From: Phytophthora hibernalis
Taxonomy: Eukaryota; Oomycota; Peronosporomycetes; Peronosporales; Peronosporaceae
Assembly: GCA_012656075.1 (NCBI GenBank)
Contig: JAAKBF010000210.1
Location: 62,001 to 126,000 of the forward strand
Length of the DNA: 64,000 nucleotides
Direction: 5' to 3'
Shown here: positions 1-10,889 of the stretch, piece after piece
How the letters are laid out: every line of letters starts with the position of its first letter
How positions within the stretch are numbered: position 1 is the first letter of the stretch
Made by a program: the position numbers and the translations under genes
The notes under the pieces: generated by a model
The model's database searches: none
What the model was told of the DNA's origin: nothing
What the model saw: only the letters and a program-made list of their open reading frames with translations

Positions 1-184
1 CATAATTCATCTTCGTCGTCGTCATCCATTTTTGTTTTGAGGGGTGCCCCGTCCAGGTTAAAAACATCGGTTTAAAGTTAGTCTGAACTGACACGCATCT
101 ATTCCAGCTGCTTCGAACTGAAACACGAACTGCGCTGGACTCTACGCGTCCGCGTGCCCTGCATCTTCGAGAGCTCAAAGGCAT
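1..184. other. Unassigned left edge
   Basis: No gene, RNA or repeat boundary can be supported here. It probably continues the degraded Gypsy element that lies to the right. Confidence 0.3.
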
Positions 185-429
185 TCAGTGGATGTGGGAG
201 AATGTACGGAGGTTCCGTGTGTGTCTCACGATGAGGCTCATGGATCTCTCAAGATCAAGAGCGTCGCTCAGACCCGTGGAGCCGGCGATGGACAAGTCGC
301 TGGAGCCGGTGCTCGCGCAACGAAGGGTGGTCGAGCAGGGTCGCAGTTCGAGTACTTCCGAAGTACCTGCGAAGTGCCGTTCGCCGCGTGACATGCGATG
401 CTCGTGCACAAACCCGTCCCGGGAAGAGG

Positions 430-849
430 AGGGGCATGACCCGCCAGGGCTCTGTTCACGAGGGTCCTGTGACTAGCACCGATGATGCAACTTCTCCACT
501 CAATCCAAGGCTCGTGCTTTGCCAACCAAGGCATGCCGAGGGTAAGATCGTACCGATCATCCATGTCAAGGACAATGAACGGTTCGATCGAGTTGAAGTC
601 GTTAACCTTGACGTTCATGGATAAAACCTATCGCGTAGACACGATGGACCCAGTCGCCAGGCGAACAGATAAATTGGTATTATTCTTAGATGCTTCCAAA
701 GCGCTAGCATATAATGCACTGTTCCTGGTCACACTGGACTTCGTCGCGAAATTGTAGGACGCTCCCAAATCAATCAGGATCGTCAGCGGTTCGTCGTACC
801 CTTTTACGCTGGCAGTGACGTAGACCGCGCGGCGGCCACGTATAGACAC
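430..849 (-). pseudogene. Gypsy retropepsin fragment
   Basis: The minus-strand frame at 849-628 contains LIDLGASYNF, which matches the active-site box of retropepsins except that the usual Ser/Thr after the catalytic Asp is Leu. A following frame (618 downward) has TLGMPWL, similar to the LGxxWL strand that closes Gypsy proteases. The two pieces lie in different frames, so the gene is broken. In a live element it would process Gag-Pol. It lies directly downstream of the gag remnant. Confidence 0.65.
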
Positions 850-984
850 AACAGTGTCGTCCCTGGGCCTTGCCCTCCAGAAGGCGGAGATGGCAGAGCC
901 ACCAACCTCGAGGAAGAGCGAAGTCTCCCAGCAGTGCGTCCCGCACCTACTGGGAGTTGTCGTTTTCCGACCCCGCAGATTCGG

Positions 985-1816
985 TCATGTTAAGGGACGG
1001 CAGAGCCGTCTTGGCCTTGTCCACCTTCCACGGGTTCGTTGGACAGTTCCGACGGAAGTGACCAAGCTGATTTCATCCAAAGCAACGACCAGACGCGCGT
1101 TGGTTACGCTGAGGTTGGGCCAACTCATCCGATGAGATCTCCATGGGCGTGGGACCGTCGTTGACCGTGTCCGAGCGGCCCGCATACCCCTGCGCCGAGC
1201 GCACGCATTGATATTCCAGCATGGCGATGTGCACCGCATCGTTGAAAGACGTCGGCTGTCTGCGGAAGGGCTCCGTCCGGACCTGACCCGACCAAACACC
1301 GTCAATCAAGACCGTCACCTTGACGTCCTCAGAGAGGAGAGCGCCCGCCATAGCGGCCTCGAGGTTCTGCAACTCCATGACGTAGTCTGGAAGAGTACGC
1401 TTTCCTTGCTTACAGCGCAAGAAGAGCGACCGATAGCGGTAAGCCACATTGTCCAAGAGGAAAGTCGAACGCAGCTCTTGTTCCATGAACGCCAACGAGG
1501 TGAAATACCCTGGAGACGACGTCTCTCGTGCCATCGCCCATGCGCGTGCACGCCCTCCTAGATTGGAAAGCGCGAAGGCGACTTGGGCCCTGGACTTATA
1601 GATCTGCCCAGCGCTCAGCGCTATCTCGATCTCTCGAATCCAGAAGACCAGACTGTCTGTTTCTTTGCCGTCAAATGTCGGCACCGACATTTTGACGGGC
1701 TTCGTTATTCCTTGTCGCGCAGCGTACGGAGCAGGACCCGAGGGATTCGCCTGCGCCACACTCTGTGCCTCAGCTGGCATCTTCTCGCGAGCAGCTTCCT
1801 GCGCTGCAGTGCTCAC
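985..1816 (-). pseudogene. Gypsy gag with stop codon inside the zinc knuckle
   Basis: The 247-codon frame ending at 1073 has retrotransposon Gag features: a PTFDGK start of the capsid domain, WIREIE, a W-A-M alpha-helical region and TLPDYVMELQNL. It ends in CFG followed by TGA (1073-1075). Reading on in the same frame gives NQLGHFRRNC, so a CX2CX4HX4C zinc knuckle is intact except that the second Cys codon is a stop. In a working element this domain would bind genomic RNA for packaging. The stop is consistent with a single-base change. Confidence 0.8.
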
Positions 1817-2064
1817 GTGGTCACCAGCGACGACTCGAACTTGTCGCAGCGTTCCACGCGCGCCCTCTGCTGCTCCGCAGGCAGGTTGGGAATACAGCGA
1901 ATGATGCCTCGCCCAGGAGACTAATCATCTTCTCCAGCGTAGCCCAGTGGGCATCTGAGAGGTGAGGGAAGTCCTGCCGGGACGGCAGCCGGATCCCTGA
2001 GTCGTCCATGCTCACAGAGATCTTGATTGTAGTAGTCCGCGCCGGTCGCGGGAGGGACTACAAG

Positions 2065-2484
2065 TGCTACCAGGTCACACGCACCTTAGCTTTAGAGGAA
2101 GCGTTAGCGCGATAACCACAACAGACGCCTGGCGTTCCTGCTGTAAGCTTGCAAAGGCCTGGCCTTCCTGTACAATATGGTACCGAGTACCAATTGACTT
2201 GCGAACTTCCGGGTTAGAGTTAAACTGATTTATATTAAGAACACTGTTGTAGTTCTAACTACTGCTAACTATCTGCATACTGAATCCCTGTCTAATCTGA
2301 TCTGTCCAAATGGGAGCCACCCATTTAGATGTACTGCTTTAATACAACTGACGTACCACTTAAGTACGAATTAAGTACGAATTAAGTCCTTGACGTGCCA
2401 CACACCACGCGTGTGACGGACACCAATGGTGTGGACCACATCACAGAGAACAATGGTCGCCCCCTGTCAAATGGCCCCATTACA
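2065..2484 (-). repeat. 5' LTR of the Gypsy remnant
   Basis: On the minus strand the repeat runs from TGTAATGGGGCC to a CA end at 2065, directly upstream of gag. It aligns along its length, with divergence, to 62842-63286, which starts TGTAACGGGGCC. Its far side abuts sequence leading into gag, as expected for a 5' LTR. Confidence 0.75.
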
Positions 2485-2861
2485 TCACTGCCGCGCGGGG
2501 AATGTAATCCGCCAATCAGAGCACGCTGATCGCTTTCCTTCAGCAAAGGCAACCTGGTCGGCCGGCGACCGAGCGCTCAAAACCCAACGCCACACTAGGC
2601 GGGGATCACAGGGTTCATCCATGAGGACGTGAAGTCTTGGCTTCAGACTCACGATAAATCGACCACGTCGAGAACAAGGTGTAACCATGGGGAGGGACCG
2701 CCCCCTGCGGACAGCAAGAGACCGGCGGAGGACTCGCTAATTGCACTACTGGCATCAGTTGAGGATGGGCGTTAGCTGGGGTTGAATGCCATTAATGTAC
2801 CTCACTTCAAATTCATAATTCAACATTCAAAATTCCTTTTAATTTGGTCACAACTAGTGTA
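2485..2861. other. Intergenic, includes LINE-3'-like tail
   Basis: No coding region is supported. Around 2790-2812 is a stretch with AATGTACCTCACTT that recurs near 9198 after the LINE RNase H and, inverted, near 21620. It is probably a short piece of a LINE 3' untranslated region. Confidence 0.4.
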
Positions 2862-3300
2862 CTCCGCATACATGTTTGTAAATTTTACTGCACACTAACT
2901 AACAGTAAGGCGTGTTTGCAAACGTGTTTGTCTGTTTGTGCTTCCTGCAGTTCTAATCAAGCGATGAGCTTCGCAGTACAGTAGTCATTGCTACTAGTGG
3001 TGTGATGGAAGGTAGCAAACTACATAGATAATTGGGCAAGGAAAAATGAACACGCTCAAACCAGAGCTGTATTGAGATGACTCGTGGCGATACACGGACA
3101 CTTGTTAACCTCATTGCCTTAACCAAGCAAGTCGAGAGCACACACTTTGATATACAAATATGAACCGCCTAACTCCACATACATGTTTGTTTTTAATAAC
3201 AGTTTGCAAACAGTAGAGTTACCGTTAGCAGTACAGTTAGTGTTTGTGCGAACACTACATGTAGTCACAACTCTATCGGCGTTTCAGTCAGTAATAGTCG
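2862..3300 (+). repeat. Dispersed non-coding repeat (unoccupied Polinton target)
   Basis: The unit begins near CATACATGTTTGTAAATTTT and contains GTGTTTGCAAACG. Parts recur inverted at about 21460-21600 and 21700-21880, and in direct orientation at 22195-22249 continuing at 39498-39560. The last copy is split by the Polinton. The segment at 2908-2965 reads straight through the sequence that flanks the Polinton on both sides, so it is a related empty site. No protein is evident; it may be a MITE or an LTR fragment. Confidence 0.7.
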
Positions 3301-3574
3301 CTTATTTGACTTGTAGTTCAGATATCCTATGATTTCCGATTCATATTTATTATTGGTTTGAAGAGGATACTCGTTTTAATATGACTCCTTGTAAAGAGCT
3401 ACAGATATCAAGTTTCTGATGACTACCAAACGATTCAGAATACAGATTAACCTGGTACACCTGATAGCACCCGTGGACAACGGTCGTATCAGGTATAGCA
3501 ATACTAGGAAATTTGGCAGTAGACGGTAGCGATAGTCCAAGCTACAACCACCACTTGATACAAAACAGCAGGTA

Positions 3575-3900
3575 ATACATGTAGATGTATTGTTTGTAAG
3601 GGCTGTCGAGACAATACACACAGATACGTCTGTGCGTTTTCTGGCGAATGGTACCAAGTCTCGCCGCATTAGTGTCACAAGTGGCATCCGACAGGGATGC
3701 CCACTTGCGCCGTTGTTATTTATTATTGCTTTGGACCCGCTCTACAGAAAGCTCGATAGTTGTATGGCTTCCGGGGCATACTGCTACAATCCACGGCTGG
3801 GAATTTTGAACTGATGGTCGCTGGTTTTGCTGATGATACTGCGGCTTTCGTGCACAACCCGAAGACATTTCAATTTTGATGAGGCATCTGGATCGATTCG
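3575..3900 (+). pseudogene. LINE reverse transcriptase palm fragment
   Basis: The frame from 3590 contains TSGIRQGCPLAPLLF, the non-LTR RT motif before the catalytic loop. After a frame change near 3815 the sequence reads AGFADDTAAF, the FADD active-site box. Sequence before 3575 is unrelated, so the copy is truncated. It would have reverse-transcribed LINE RNA at the target. Confidence 0.8.
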
Positions 3901-4126
3901 GGGAGGCGGCGGCTCTTTATCAACACGGGGAAAACACTCGTTATAGCGCTCTACCCTAAAGGCCCTCAACCGCATATGACACTTCCTGCGGAGTTGAGAT
4001 ATCAGGCCACTCACGCCGCTTGTCGATACCTCGGACTACAAGTAGGAAGTGTGGTTCCGACAGATACTTCCTGGACGGTGGCTACTCGGAAACTGGAAAT
4101 CAAACTAAAGCTAGCGAGTCAAAAAA

Positions 4127-4792
4127 ATGCTCACAGTGGATCAGAGTAGCCTCGTGGCAGCAGCAATAATCATACCGAACTTGCTCTACATTGCCAGACA
4201 TGCATGGCCTAACACAACCGTTGTTCATGATATGTCCGCGAGAATCCGCAATTACGTATGGCACGGACTTTTCGAATCAGAAGTGCGAGGGGTGAGGGCG
4301 TGGATTGATTCTGGGTTGGCGGGACTGCCACGCTTGACCGGGGGACTCGTCCTTCCGAATCTGAGAGCGGAGCTCTACGCAATGGCTGCGATGGCAGTCG
4401 CTCGATGGGCAGAGTTCGGCACCCGATCCTCCCATATTGTCGGTGACATCCTGTTTCACGCTGGACGTGGAGGTGTCGCCTCAGAAATCTATATTACGCC
4501 AGCATTCGTCATGGCTACGAATACGGGAGTGCGCCGTAGGGACTCTATGTGGAGCACGGGGAGAGATCTCATTGCATGTGAAGGTGCACCGGGGCTGGAT
4601 TCGACATTTCTCGCCACTCAACAGAGCACCACTCTGGACGCATTCACCACAGGAGGACTTCAGACGTCTTGGCAGGACGGGACATTGAGAATGGACTGCA
4701 GACTCTGGCTCGGTAGATTGGAGGTTGAGCAGCAGCTGCAGGCGCAGGCACCCACTGGCATTTTTCACACAGAATGGCTACCTTTTTGCTGA
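4127..4792 (+). pseudogene. LINE ORF2 thumb/C-terminal region
   Basis: The 221-codon frame includes ARHAWPNTTVV, RIRNYVWHG and a Gly-Leu-Pro-rich stretch (GLPRLTGGLVLPNL). This is the pattern that follows the RT in oomycete LINE polyproteins. It is in line with the palm fragment upstream and the zinc-binding segment at 6635-7515. It has no start of its own, being an internal piece. Confidence 0.65.
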
Positions 4793-5455
4793 TATGACTG
4801 TGCTTCAAGTCACTACACGCACAGGAGATCGGACATCACTGGCGGCCGCCAGTGGCTGGACGACACTCCTGCCCACGTTGATCAGGGACGTTGTCCAGTG
4901 GACGAGGATAGATAAAGGCCAGCTGTATTTTTATTTGATGATACGGCCACCAAGAGGCTGGGCAGTGATACGGCGGACTACCTTGCGCGTTTATTGGTAC
5001 AGTAGTCACCGCAATTAGTGTCACCGATACTAATTTATGTAAGGTGGTTTTGATATTCCTCACAAAAATTAGTGTAGCTGTCGCTATTTGTGAACTGACA
5101 CTAATTTAGGTGTGGTAAATTAGTGTCACTCTCACTTACCGGTATAAGTAGGGATGTTTTGTGCAATGCACTTTTCGTGCATTTTACCCCTGCTATGCAC
5201 ACTTTAATGTAGATACAGTATATTTGTATTACGAAAATAGCCCCGTGCGAGGCGTTGGTTGTGGAGATGGCCATAGTGCAGGAAATGTGAGCGCGCTCGA
5301 GGATGACTTCCGTTCGCAGCCAGCCTGCAAGGTCGCCGCTTGCGCGGCTCGTGCGAGCAGTCACGCGTTGAAGTTTGAATTTTGGGAACGGAATTTGGGC
5401 CGATGACACTTTTTATTACATAAATGACCCTAGGTACCCAATGCACGAAACATCT

Positions 5456-6242
5456 CTAGGTATAAGCAATGGTGGCATCTTCAGCAAGTTTTCGCAGGCA
5501 GTCAAACTCGTCGAGCAATTGTGGGTAAATCCACAAGACCCATTCACTTCGCTGTTTTCCACGCCACTTCGCTGTCTTCCACGCCCTTTTAGGCCCTTCT
5601 TGTTCACTCGGGCGCGACCCCCAGCGCGTTTGAAGACATCTCCTTGGCCCCTCTCGCCAGATGCAGAATTGTATCCAGCTGTTTCCACCATTTCGCCGCC
5701 TTAGCAATGTTTGCATTGCGTATACTAGACCTGAATATACCCGGGAACTCGTCGACTGCCTGAGCAAAAAGGCCCTTGATTCTACGCTTTTTCTTCATCA
5801 AAACTAACCACCGTACACCACCATTTCTCTCTGTTTCACCGTGCTGACGATCTGTGTTGAGTGGCGTGGCGTTGATGCCCCATGTTCATCCTCGTTCACT
5901 TGTGACAGTGGCGGGACATCCGATGGTGACTCATTCGGATTTGCAGTTTGGATGTCGCGACCAGGCCATTTCGCGAAAGCGGCCACGGTTGGAGAGGCGC
6001 TAGACATCTTTTCAACACCCTGAGCTGTATGGACCTCACAGTCTGGGCACAACACGGGTGACCATCGCCTTCGAGGCCCACTGAAGTACCGCAAAAGGAT
6101 GCATGCTCACAGAACATTCAGGACAAGCGTGCACACTTCCAACAAGGCCACCACAACCTCCACAGGGGCTCTTTTCTGAAAGGCTATTCGAATTCATTCT
6201 TGTCTCTTGTCTTCTTCTGCTGAGGTTGCTCGTCGATCTCAA
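5456..6242 (-). pseudogene. Broken minus-strand ORFs of the TIR transposon
   Basis: On the minus strand, sequence near 6036-6200 encodes CGGCGG and ACPECSVSMHPF followed in another frame by CGTSVG, a Cys/His-rich zinc-finger-like motif. The frame at 5801-5604 has FAQAVDEFPGIF and AAKWWKQLD. These resemble the zinc finger and helix-turn-helix parts of oomycete transposon proteins. No DDE catalytic core is visible. The function is inferred only from position. Confidence 0.4.
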
Positions 6243-6442
6243 AACAAGCGCTCTGGCTCCAAAGTCCCATACTTGTTATTTATGATAAATTAAAGTCTAC
6301 TTTTTGTAATTATAGTTTTGTTGCCAACTCAAAAATCTGCGTATAGAACTGCAGCCACCGTTTTTGATAATGCCACAAGTCGTGGCGGAACCTAACTAAT
6401 CCACAGATGTCGGAATTATCGACTCGGAAACTGCACGGAGAT

Positions 6443-6496
6443 GGGATCGAACCCAGGGCAGTAGATTAGGATGGTCGGATCAATCCCGCTGCACCA
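6443..6496 (-). promoter_or_regulatory. tRNA-like Pol III A and B boxes (SINE-like head)
   Basis: On the minus strand TGGTGCAGCGG (6496-6486) matches an A box and GGTTCGATCCC (6453-6443) matches a B box at plausible spacing. The surrounding sequence does not fold into a full tRNA by eye, so this looks like a tRNA-derived SINE head inside the DNA transposon. Confidence 0.55.
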
Positions 6497-6634
6497 AATC
6501 CTTTGACCCACCTACGCTAATTTTGAATCTTCAAAATTCTTGTTCACAGGAATTAGTGTCACGAATTCTTAGTGACACTAATTCCCGTATGACACTAATT
6601 ATGAACTCACACTAATTGCGGTGACTACTGTAGT

Positions 6635-7515
6635 GAACTTCCCGGCTATTTCCAGGAGGTGCAGTTATAACGATGAATTACGTATAACTGCCACGCCTGC
6701 TGACCACCCGGTGATTGTTCAAGTACGCGAGGCAGCTACAGTCAAAATTATCATCAGTCCGACGGAAATTGGTCCACCTATGCATTTGGGAGTTGACTCT
6801 CACCGGATGATGGAGCGTAAGATTGAACAGTACATGGTACCGGATGTGGAAGTGCGAGCACTACATCCCCACCCTCTTTGATCCGCTTAGTGTGCCTGTG
6901 GGAAGGGTGGAAGCAGAGGAGGCGCTGACGTAGCGCTCATAAGGAGCGAGTTGCTGCTGCCTCGACCAAGGCGGGTCACCACAGTCGACTCACGCGGGAA
7001 GGGAAATGGCAGGAATCTAGCACGCAAGCGGCGGCTGGTCTTGCCGAACTGGAATGGAGACGTTTTCGCCGCATCGTCGGAATGGGGCCATGGGGAGCAG
7101 CTGCTGCTGCGCCTAAAACACCATGCTCTCTCCACCTATGACCCTGCAAATAATAAACGGGGCTGCCCATACGTGGGTTGTGTGCATCTGCACGAAGTCA
7201 CACTTTACCACATCTTCTGGGAGTTTCGCGCAGCCACCACGCTGCGCCGTCATTTTCCTCAGACATGGAGAAGCCTGGGCATGGGAGAAGGTGGCCAGGA
7301 AACGGCGAGTTTTGGACTGCGACTACCGGAAGTGCCTGCAGGACTGTGGCCCATCATGGACGACGTCAAGACGGTGCTCAATGACCCCCACATGCAGCTT
7401 GTTGAAGCAGTCACGACCATGGCGGCGAGTTTCTGGAGACTCGGAGCTGCAATTTACCTCAACGCTGTATGGAGATGGAGAGTCCATAATTTCGAGTCGT
7501 CGAAATTCGACTCAG
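6635..7515 (+). pseudogene. LINE ORF2 C-terminal region with Cys/His motif
   Basis: The LINE reading resumes after the transposon: LGVDSHRMMERKIEQYMV near 6790, then a second frame (6951-7595) with CPYVGCVHLHEVTLYHIFW. The latter is a C-X4-C-X2-H-type motif found near the end of non-LTR polyproteins and thought to bind nucleic acid. Coding similarity stops near 7515 where the Gypsy fragment begins. Confidence 0.6.
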
Positions 7516-7524
7516 GATGTCAGG

Positions 7525-8644
7525 ATGGGCAGACATGGACATCGTTAGGCGAGTACCCAAGAGCTCGAACAGTCGAGTCCAGAAGGCCAACGTGAACCGC
7601 GGGTCGCGGTCCGACACGATGGACGAGGGAAGGCCGTGGTGTCTGAAGACGATGTCGACAAACAGAGCCGCGATGTCTTCTGCGCTGACCGACGCCGGAA
7701 CCGGCGCCATATGGACCATCTTGCTGAACCGGTCGACGAACACGACGGCGCCGACATTGTCATCGGTGTCTGGAGGCAAGCCAAAGATGAAGTACATGCT
7801 GACCGACGACCACGTATCGGACGCAACCGGAAGTGGGCGGAGCGGAGCTTGCGAAGACGGCGCGGGTTTGCCGCGCTGGCAGACTTCACACGAACGAACC
7901 CATTTTCGGACCTACTTGAACATGTGGGGCCAGAAGAAGTCGCGCGACAGCGCGAGGAATGTTTTCTCGCGCCCCAGATGTCCGCCACTCGGAGTGTCGT
8001 GGTACTCGTGCATCAGACGGGCCCTAAGATCGTCGTCAAGAGGAACGACGACGCGTGGAGCGTCGAAGCGATCGACGCTGTACGTCAGCAGGTCACCTTC
8101 GAGTTGGTAGCGCGCGACCGAAACGCACGCTCGTGTAGAAAGCTTGCGATGTCCAGCGTCAGACGGCTCGCGGAGATAGACTCGAATCGCAGAGAGGAAA
8201 TCGTCCGCGTCGTACGTGGACGCAATAGTTTCGCGTAGTGGCCTTGTCGCGTGGACTTCAGTCGAGTTGATGCCTGCTACGACACACGTAGCACAATCTT
8301 CGTCTTCTTCGGCGCCCGCAAAGCCGGACGCCCCCAAATCGGATCGAGGATCGTAGTCGGGACGACGAGAGAGCGCGTCCGACAGGATATTCGACTTGCC
8401 TGGCTTGTAGTGGATGACGAAGTTGTACTCAGCAAAGAAGGTGCCAGCGAGCCATACGCTGGCTCAGATGGGGGCTCTTGGTTGCCGTCCTCAGCGACGC
8501 GTGATCCGTGTACAGAGCAAACGTCTGTTCGCCCAGTAGATAAACGCGGAACTTGATGAGCGGGTAGAGGTCTGCTAGCGGAGCCATTGTGCTACGGATG
8601 GAGGGATACAATGCATCACCGGAGACCTGTTGGATAAGCGCCAT
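7525..8644 (-). pseudogene. Gypsy pol fragment: RNase H, integrase zinc finger, integrase core
   Basis: On the minus strand 8644-8429 reads as a Gypsy RNase H C-terminus (FALYTDHASL, LSQRMARW). Next, 8337-7912 has the integrase HHCC region (MHEYHDTPSGGHLGREKTF, FFWPHM), and 7797-7525 has the integrase core (VDRFSKMVHMAP, SDRDPRF). The order is that of a Ty3/Gypsy pol. No LTR is adjacent, the frames are broken, and it sits inside the LINE. It may belong to the family at 185-2484. Confidence 0.8.
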
Positions 8645-9133
8645 GTCCTACGCGACTACTCGAGTGAGTGTTCAGGCTGCTGGTGCACTGGGGCTTCTCG
8701 CTGGTCTGGCGGAAGTCGCCCAAAAACGGTATTCACCCCTGCATGTAATCGGGGACACCGAACACAATATAGGACAAAATCGCCACAGACGGCCTCCACG
8801 GTCCAAGGCGTTGGGTCCGACGTATTGGAAATGTCGCCGCCACCTTGAGCGATTGGAAATACATGGTTGGCATGTACATCCGAGGGATCACAACAAAATG
8901 GTGGACATTCTGGCGGGTACAACATGAGGGACAGGAAGAATATCCAACAAACGCTGCTCGGAGACGCAGGGAGACTCACGGAATGGGAGAAGGTTCTACG
9001 GAATCAGGAAACGGATATGGCCCCTTGGCTAATTAAAATGGAAGACGCGACGCAAGTGGACGCCGCGGCCGACTGCCGCATGGGAGGACAGCACGAGACG
9101 GGGAGGCGTAAGTCTGGACCGGGGATAAGCTAA
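8641..9133 (+). pseudogene. LINE RNase H domain
   Basis: The frame from 8589 gives LHVIGDTEHNIGQNR, then RRPP, then WHVHPRDHNKMVDILAG. These are the second catalytic Asp region, RPP box and the terminal NKMxDxLA box of type-1 RNase H domains carried by LINEs. The N-terminal catalytic strand is missing, lost at the junction with the Gypsy fragment. Sequence after 9133 looks like a 3' untranslated tail. Confidence 0.7.
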
Positions 9134-9135
9134 CA

Positions 9136-9936
9136 ATTGACATAGGGGCAATAGTTAGATTGGACATCGGACGTCGTTAGGAAACTAAGTGACATCAATG
9201 TACCTCACTGAAAAACGAAAAACGATGTACATGTATTGTGCTTTGCATATATTTCGGCAAAAGGCTCGATAAAAGTCTATTATATTAGACCTGACAACTC
9301 AATTTTATACTAAGTACGATTTTACTCCGAAGCGGAAGTGCAATATTTTAAAGTACAACCGTCTTGTTTACAGCCTGGAAACGCAGAAATGCAGTTCTGG
9401 GAGTGCAATAGTACATTTTACTAACTACAGTAATCTGCGTGAATAAGCAACGGGTGTACAACTTATATCCTGTAAAACTTTATATAATTCCAGCGACAGC
9501 GAGACGAGAAGGAGATGGGCGAGGTACTTTAACATTAGGTTGCTCGTCTTTGTTCTTTACGCACTCCTTATACACCCTGTCAACCCATATATATCTACTG
9601 TACCGAGTCAGTGGATCGATTTCGAATCAGATATATAATAGCAGTGGATCAGGTTTGTCAGGCATCATTTAGGACAGGTTAATCTGTACCGTGCTAAATC
9701 GATGAGTATGCCATGTATTATCTGCCACATAATACGAATTATGTCCAACGAACACGTTGACAGATGATACGTATTATCGGAAGTGGACAGGGGGTTCCAT
9801 CCCCGTCTAGTCCCCGTCTCGTCGCCGTCCCGTCCCTCGGATAACTGGATTGAGCTCTTCCGGATAACAAATGATATTGGCACGATCCACTCAGTGGATC
9901 ACTGGACATTTATCATCTACTCGGCGTTCACCTCCA
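9136..9936. other. No gene seen; LINE tail and AT-rich intergenic DNA
   Basis: ACGTCGTTAGG and TGTACCTCACT near 9170-9205 recur inverted at about 21620-21655, so the first 100 bases are a dispersed element end. The remainder is AT-rich with short frames lacking recognisable domains. Confidence 0.4.
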
Positions 9937-10113
9937 GTGCAGAGAGGCGGGCGAGACGTACGCCGCTGTGCTGCGGGGGGTGATGGCCCTGTTGACAGCG
10001 GCCGAGTGCGGAGAGGCGGGCGAGAAGTACGCCGCTGTGCTGCGGGGGTTATGGCCCCGTTAGCAGTGGTCGAGTGCAGAGAGGTGGGTGTGACGTACAG
10101 CTGTGCTGCTACC
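9937..10113. repeat. Minisatellite, 68-69-bp unit, about 2.5 copies
   Basis: Units start at 9937, 10006 and 10074, each beginning GTGCAGAGAGG or GTGCGGAGAGG and containing CGCTGTGCTGC. The third copy is partial and more diverged. It directly precedes the inverted half of the Crypton. Confidence 0.85.
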
Positions 10114-10114
10114 T

Positions 10115-10800
10115 TCGCACTGTAATTCTTCAAGACGCCGTACTTCTGCGGGATGTGCATCCAGGGCACAAGCTGTGGACCCACCCTCTGTTCAACTCTG
10201 ACGAGTTCAATTCGTTCGCCGCCGAGCTGAAGGCAAAACTTCTCGTGGAAAAATCACCTCAAACAATCCATTTGAATGAGGTAGTTCCTGATTTGACGGA
10301 CCACCTAAAGCAACAGCAACAACAGACGTTAGCGCATATCGACGACAAGATTAGTGCAATTGGAACAACACTTCACAATTTAACGGGATCATTTCAGCAG
10401 CTTACATCGGGCGCTGCTCCTGTTCGCTTGACCGTCGATTGGAGCAATACAGACACATCTATCTCTGCGCCGCAGACGCACCTCTCTTCCTGCGACATAC
10501 AAGATGGTGAGATCGTTGAAGACTGTACACCAAGTCTGGCAGGAATGGTCGATTGGCATACACGGTGGTCCCGCTGTGAGGGATCTAGAGGAACATCTCG
10601 GTTCGAGTTGGCGAAATACTGCAGCCGAAAAACGCTATTTCTTTCGACGCAAGCGTATCATCGAACGTACATTTGCTGTCGCACAACATGAGAAAGTTAG
10701 TCACGAACAAGCTGTGTGTGTGCTCGAGGCTCACCGTACCCAAGAAAAACTTACCCTTAATGCATTGAGCGATAGCTTACAGAAAACCATTAGTCTGTAA
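10115..10800 (+). pseudogene. Crypton C-terminal DNA-binding region (inverted half)
   Basis: The frame to 10503 contains LWTHPLFNSDEFNSF and a Gln-rich coiled-coil stretch (LKQQQQQTLAHID). After a frame change the sequence from 10504 reads VWQEWSIGIHGGP, SSWRNTAAEKRYFFRRKRII and AHRTQEKLT. This is the GCR1_C-like DNA-binding module found at the C-terminus of Crypton recombinases in oomycetes. It ends at a stop near 10800. Its orientation is opposite to the recombinase core next to it. Confidence 0.65.
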
Positions 10801-10889
10801 ACAGCTACCAAAAATCGTGAATTCATTCAGTTAGTATCTCGCGTTGCAAACGGATTCTTCCTTACCATTCCGTCGTGCTGTTCACCACC

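Larger units (their letters stand above)
185..2484 (-). mobile_element. Truncated Ty3/Gypsy retrotransposon remnant (LTR, gag, protease)
   Basis: Read on the minus strand the order is LTR (2484-2065), gag (about 1816-985) and retropepsin-like sequence (about 849-430), which is the 5' part of a Ty3/Gypsy element. No reverse transcriptase or integrase follows before the window edge. Frames are broken in several places. A related LTR sits as a solo copy at 62842-63286, so this family has been active near this locus more than once. Confidence 0.8.
5000..6630. mobile_element. TA-flanked TIR transposon inserted in the LINE
   Basis: A 22-bp perfect terminal inverted repeat (CAGTAGTCACCGCAATTAGTGT) lies at 5000-5021 and, inverted, at 6609-6630. 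TA flanks both sides (4998-4999, 6631-6632), the target site of Tc1/mariner/pogo-like transposases. AATTAGTGTCA-type boxes are repeated inside both ends. LINE coding resumes immediately after 6632. Internal minus-strand ORFs are short and broken, so this copy is non-autonomous. Confidence 0.85.
3560..9135 (+). mobile_element. 5'-truncated, multiply interrupted LINE retrotransposon
   Basis: Plus-strand fragments occur in the order expected of an oomycete L1/Tx1-like LINE: RT palm (3575-3900), RT C-terminal region (4127-4792), further C-terminal sequence with a Cys/His motif (6635-7515) and RNase H (8641-8930). Two insertions split it: a TIR transposon at 5000-6630 and a minus-strand Gypsy fragment at about 7525-8640. 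The endonuclease and first half of the RT are missing. All frames carry breaks. Confidence 0.75.

Noticed and set aside
6425..6510. Functional tRNA gene
   Set aside because: A and B boxes are present but no cloverleaf with a matching acceptor stem could be drawn.
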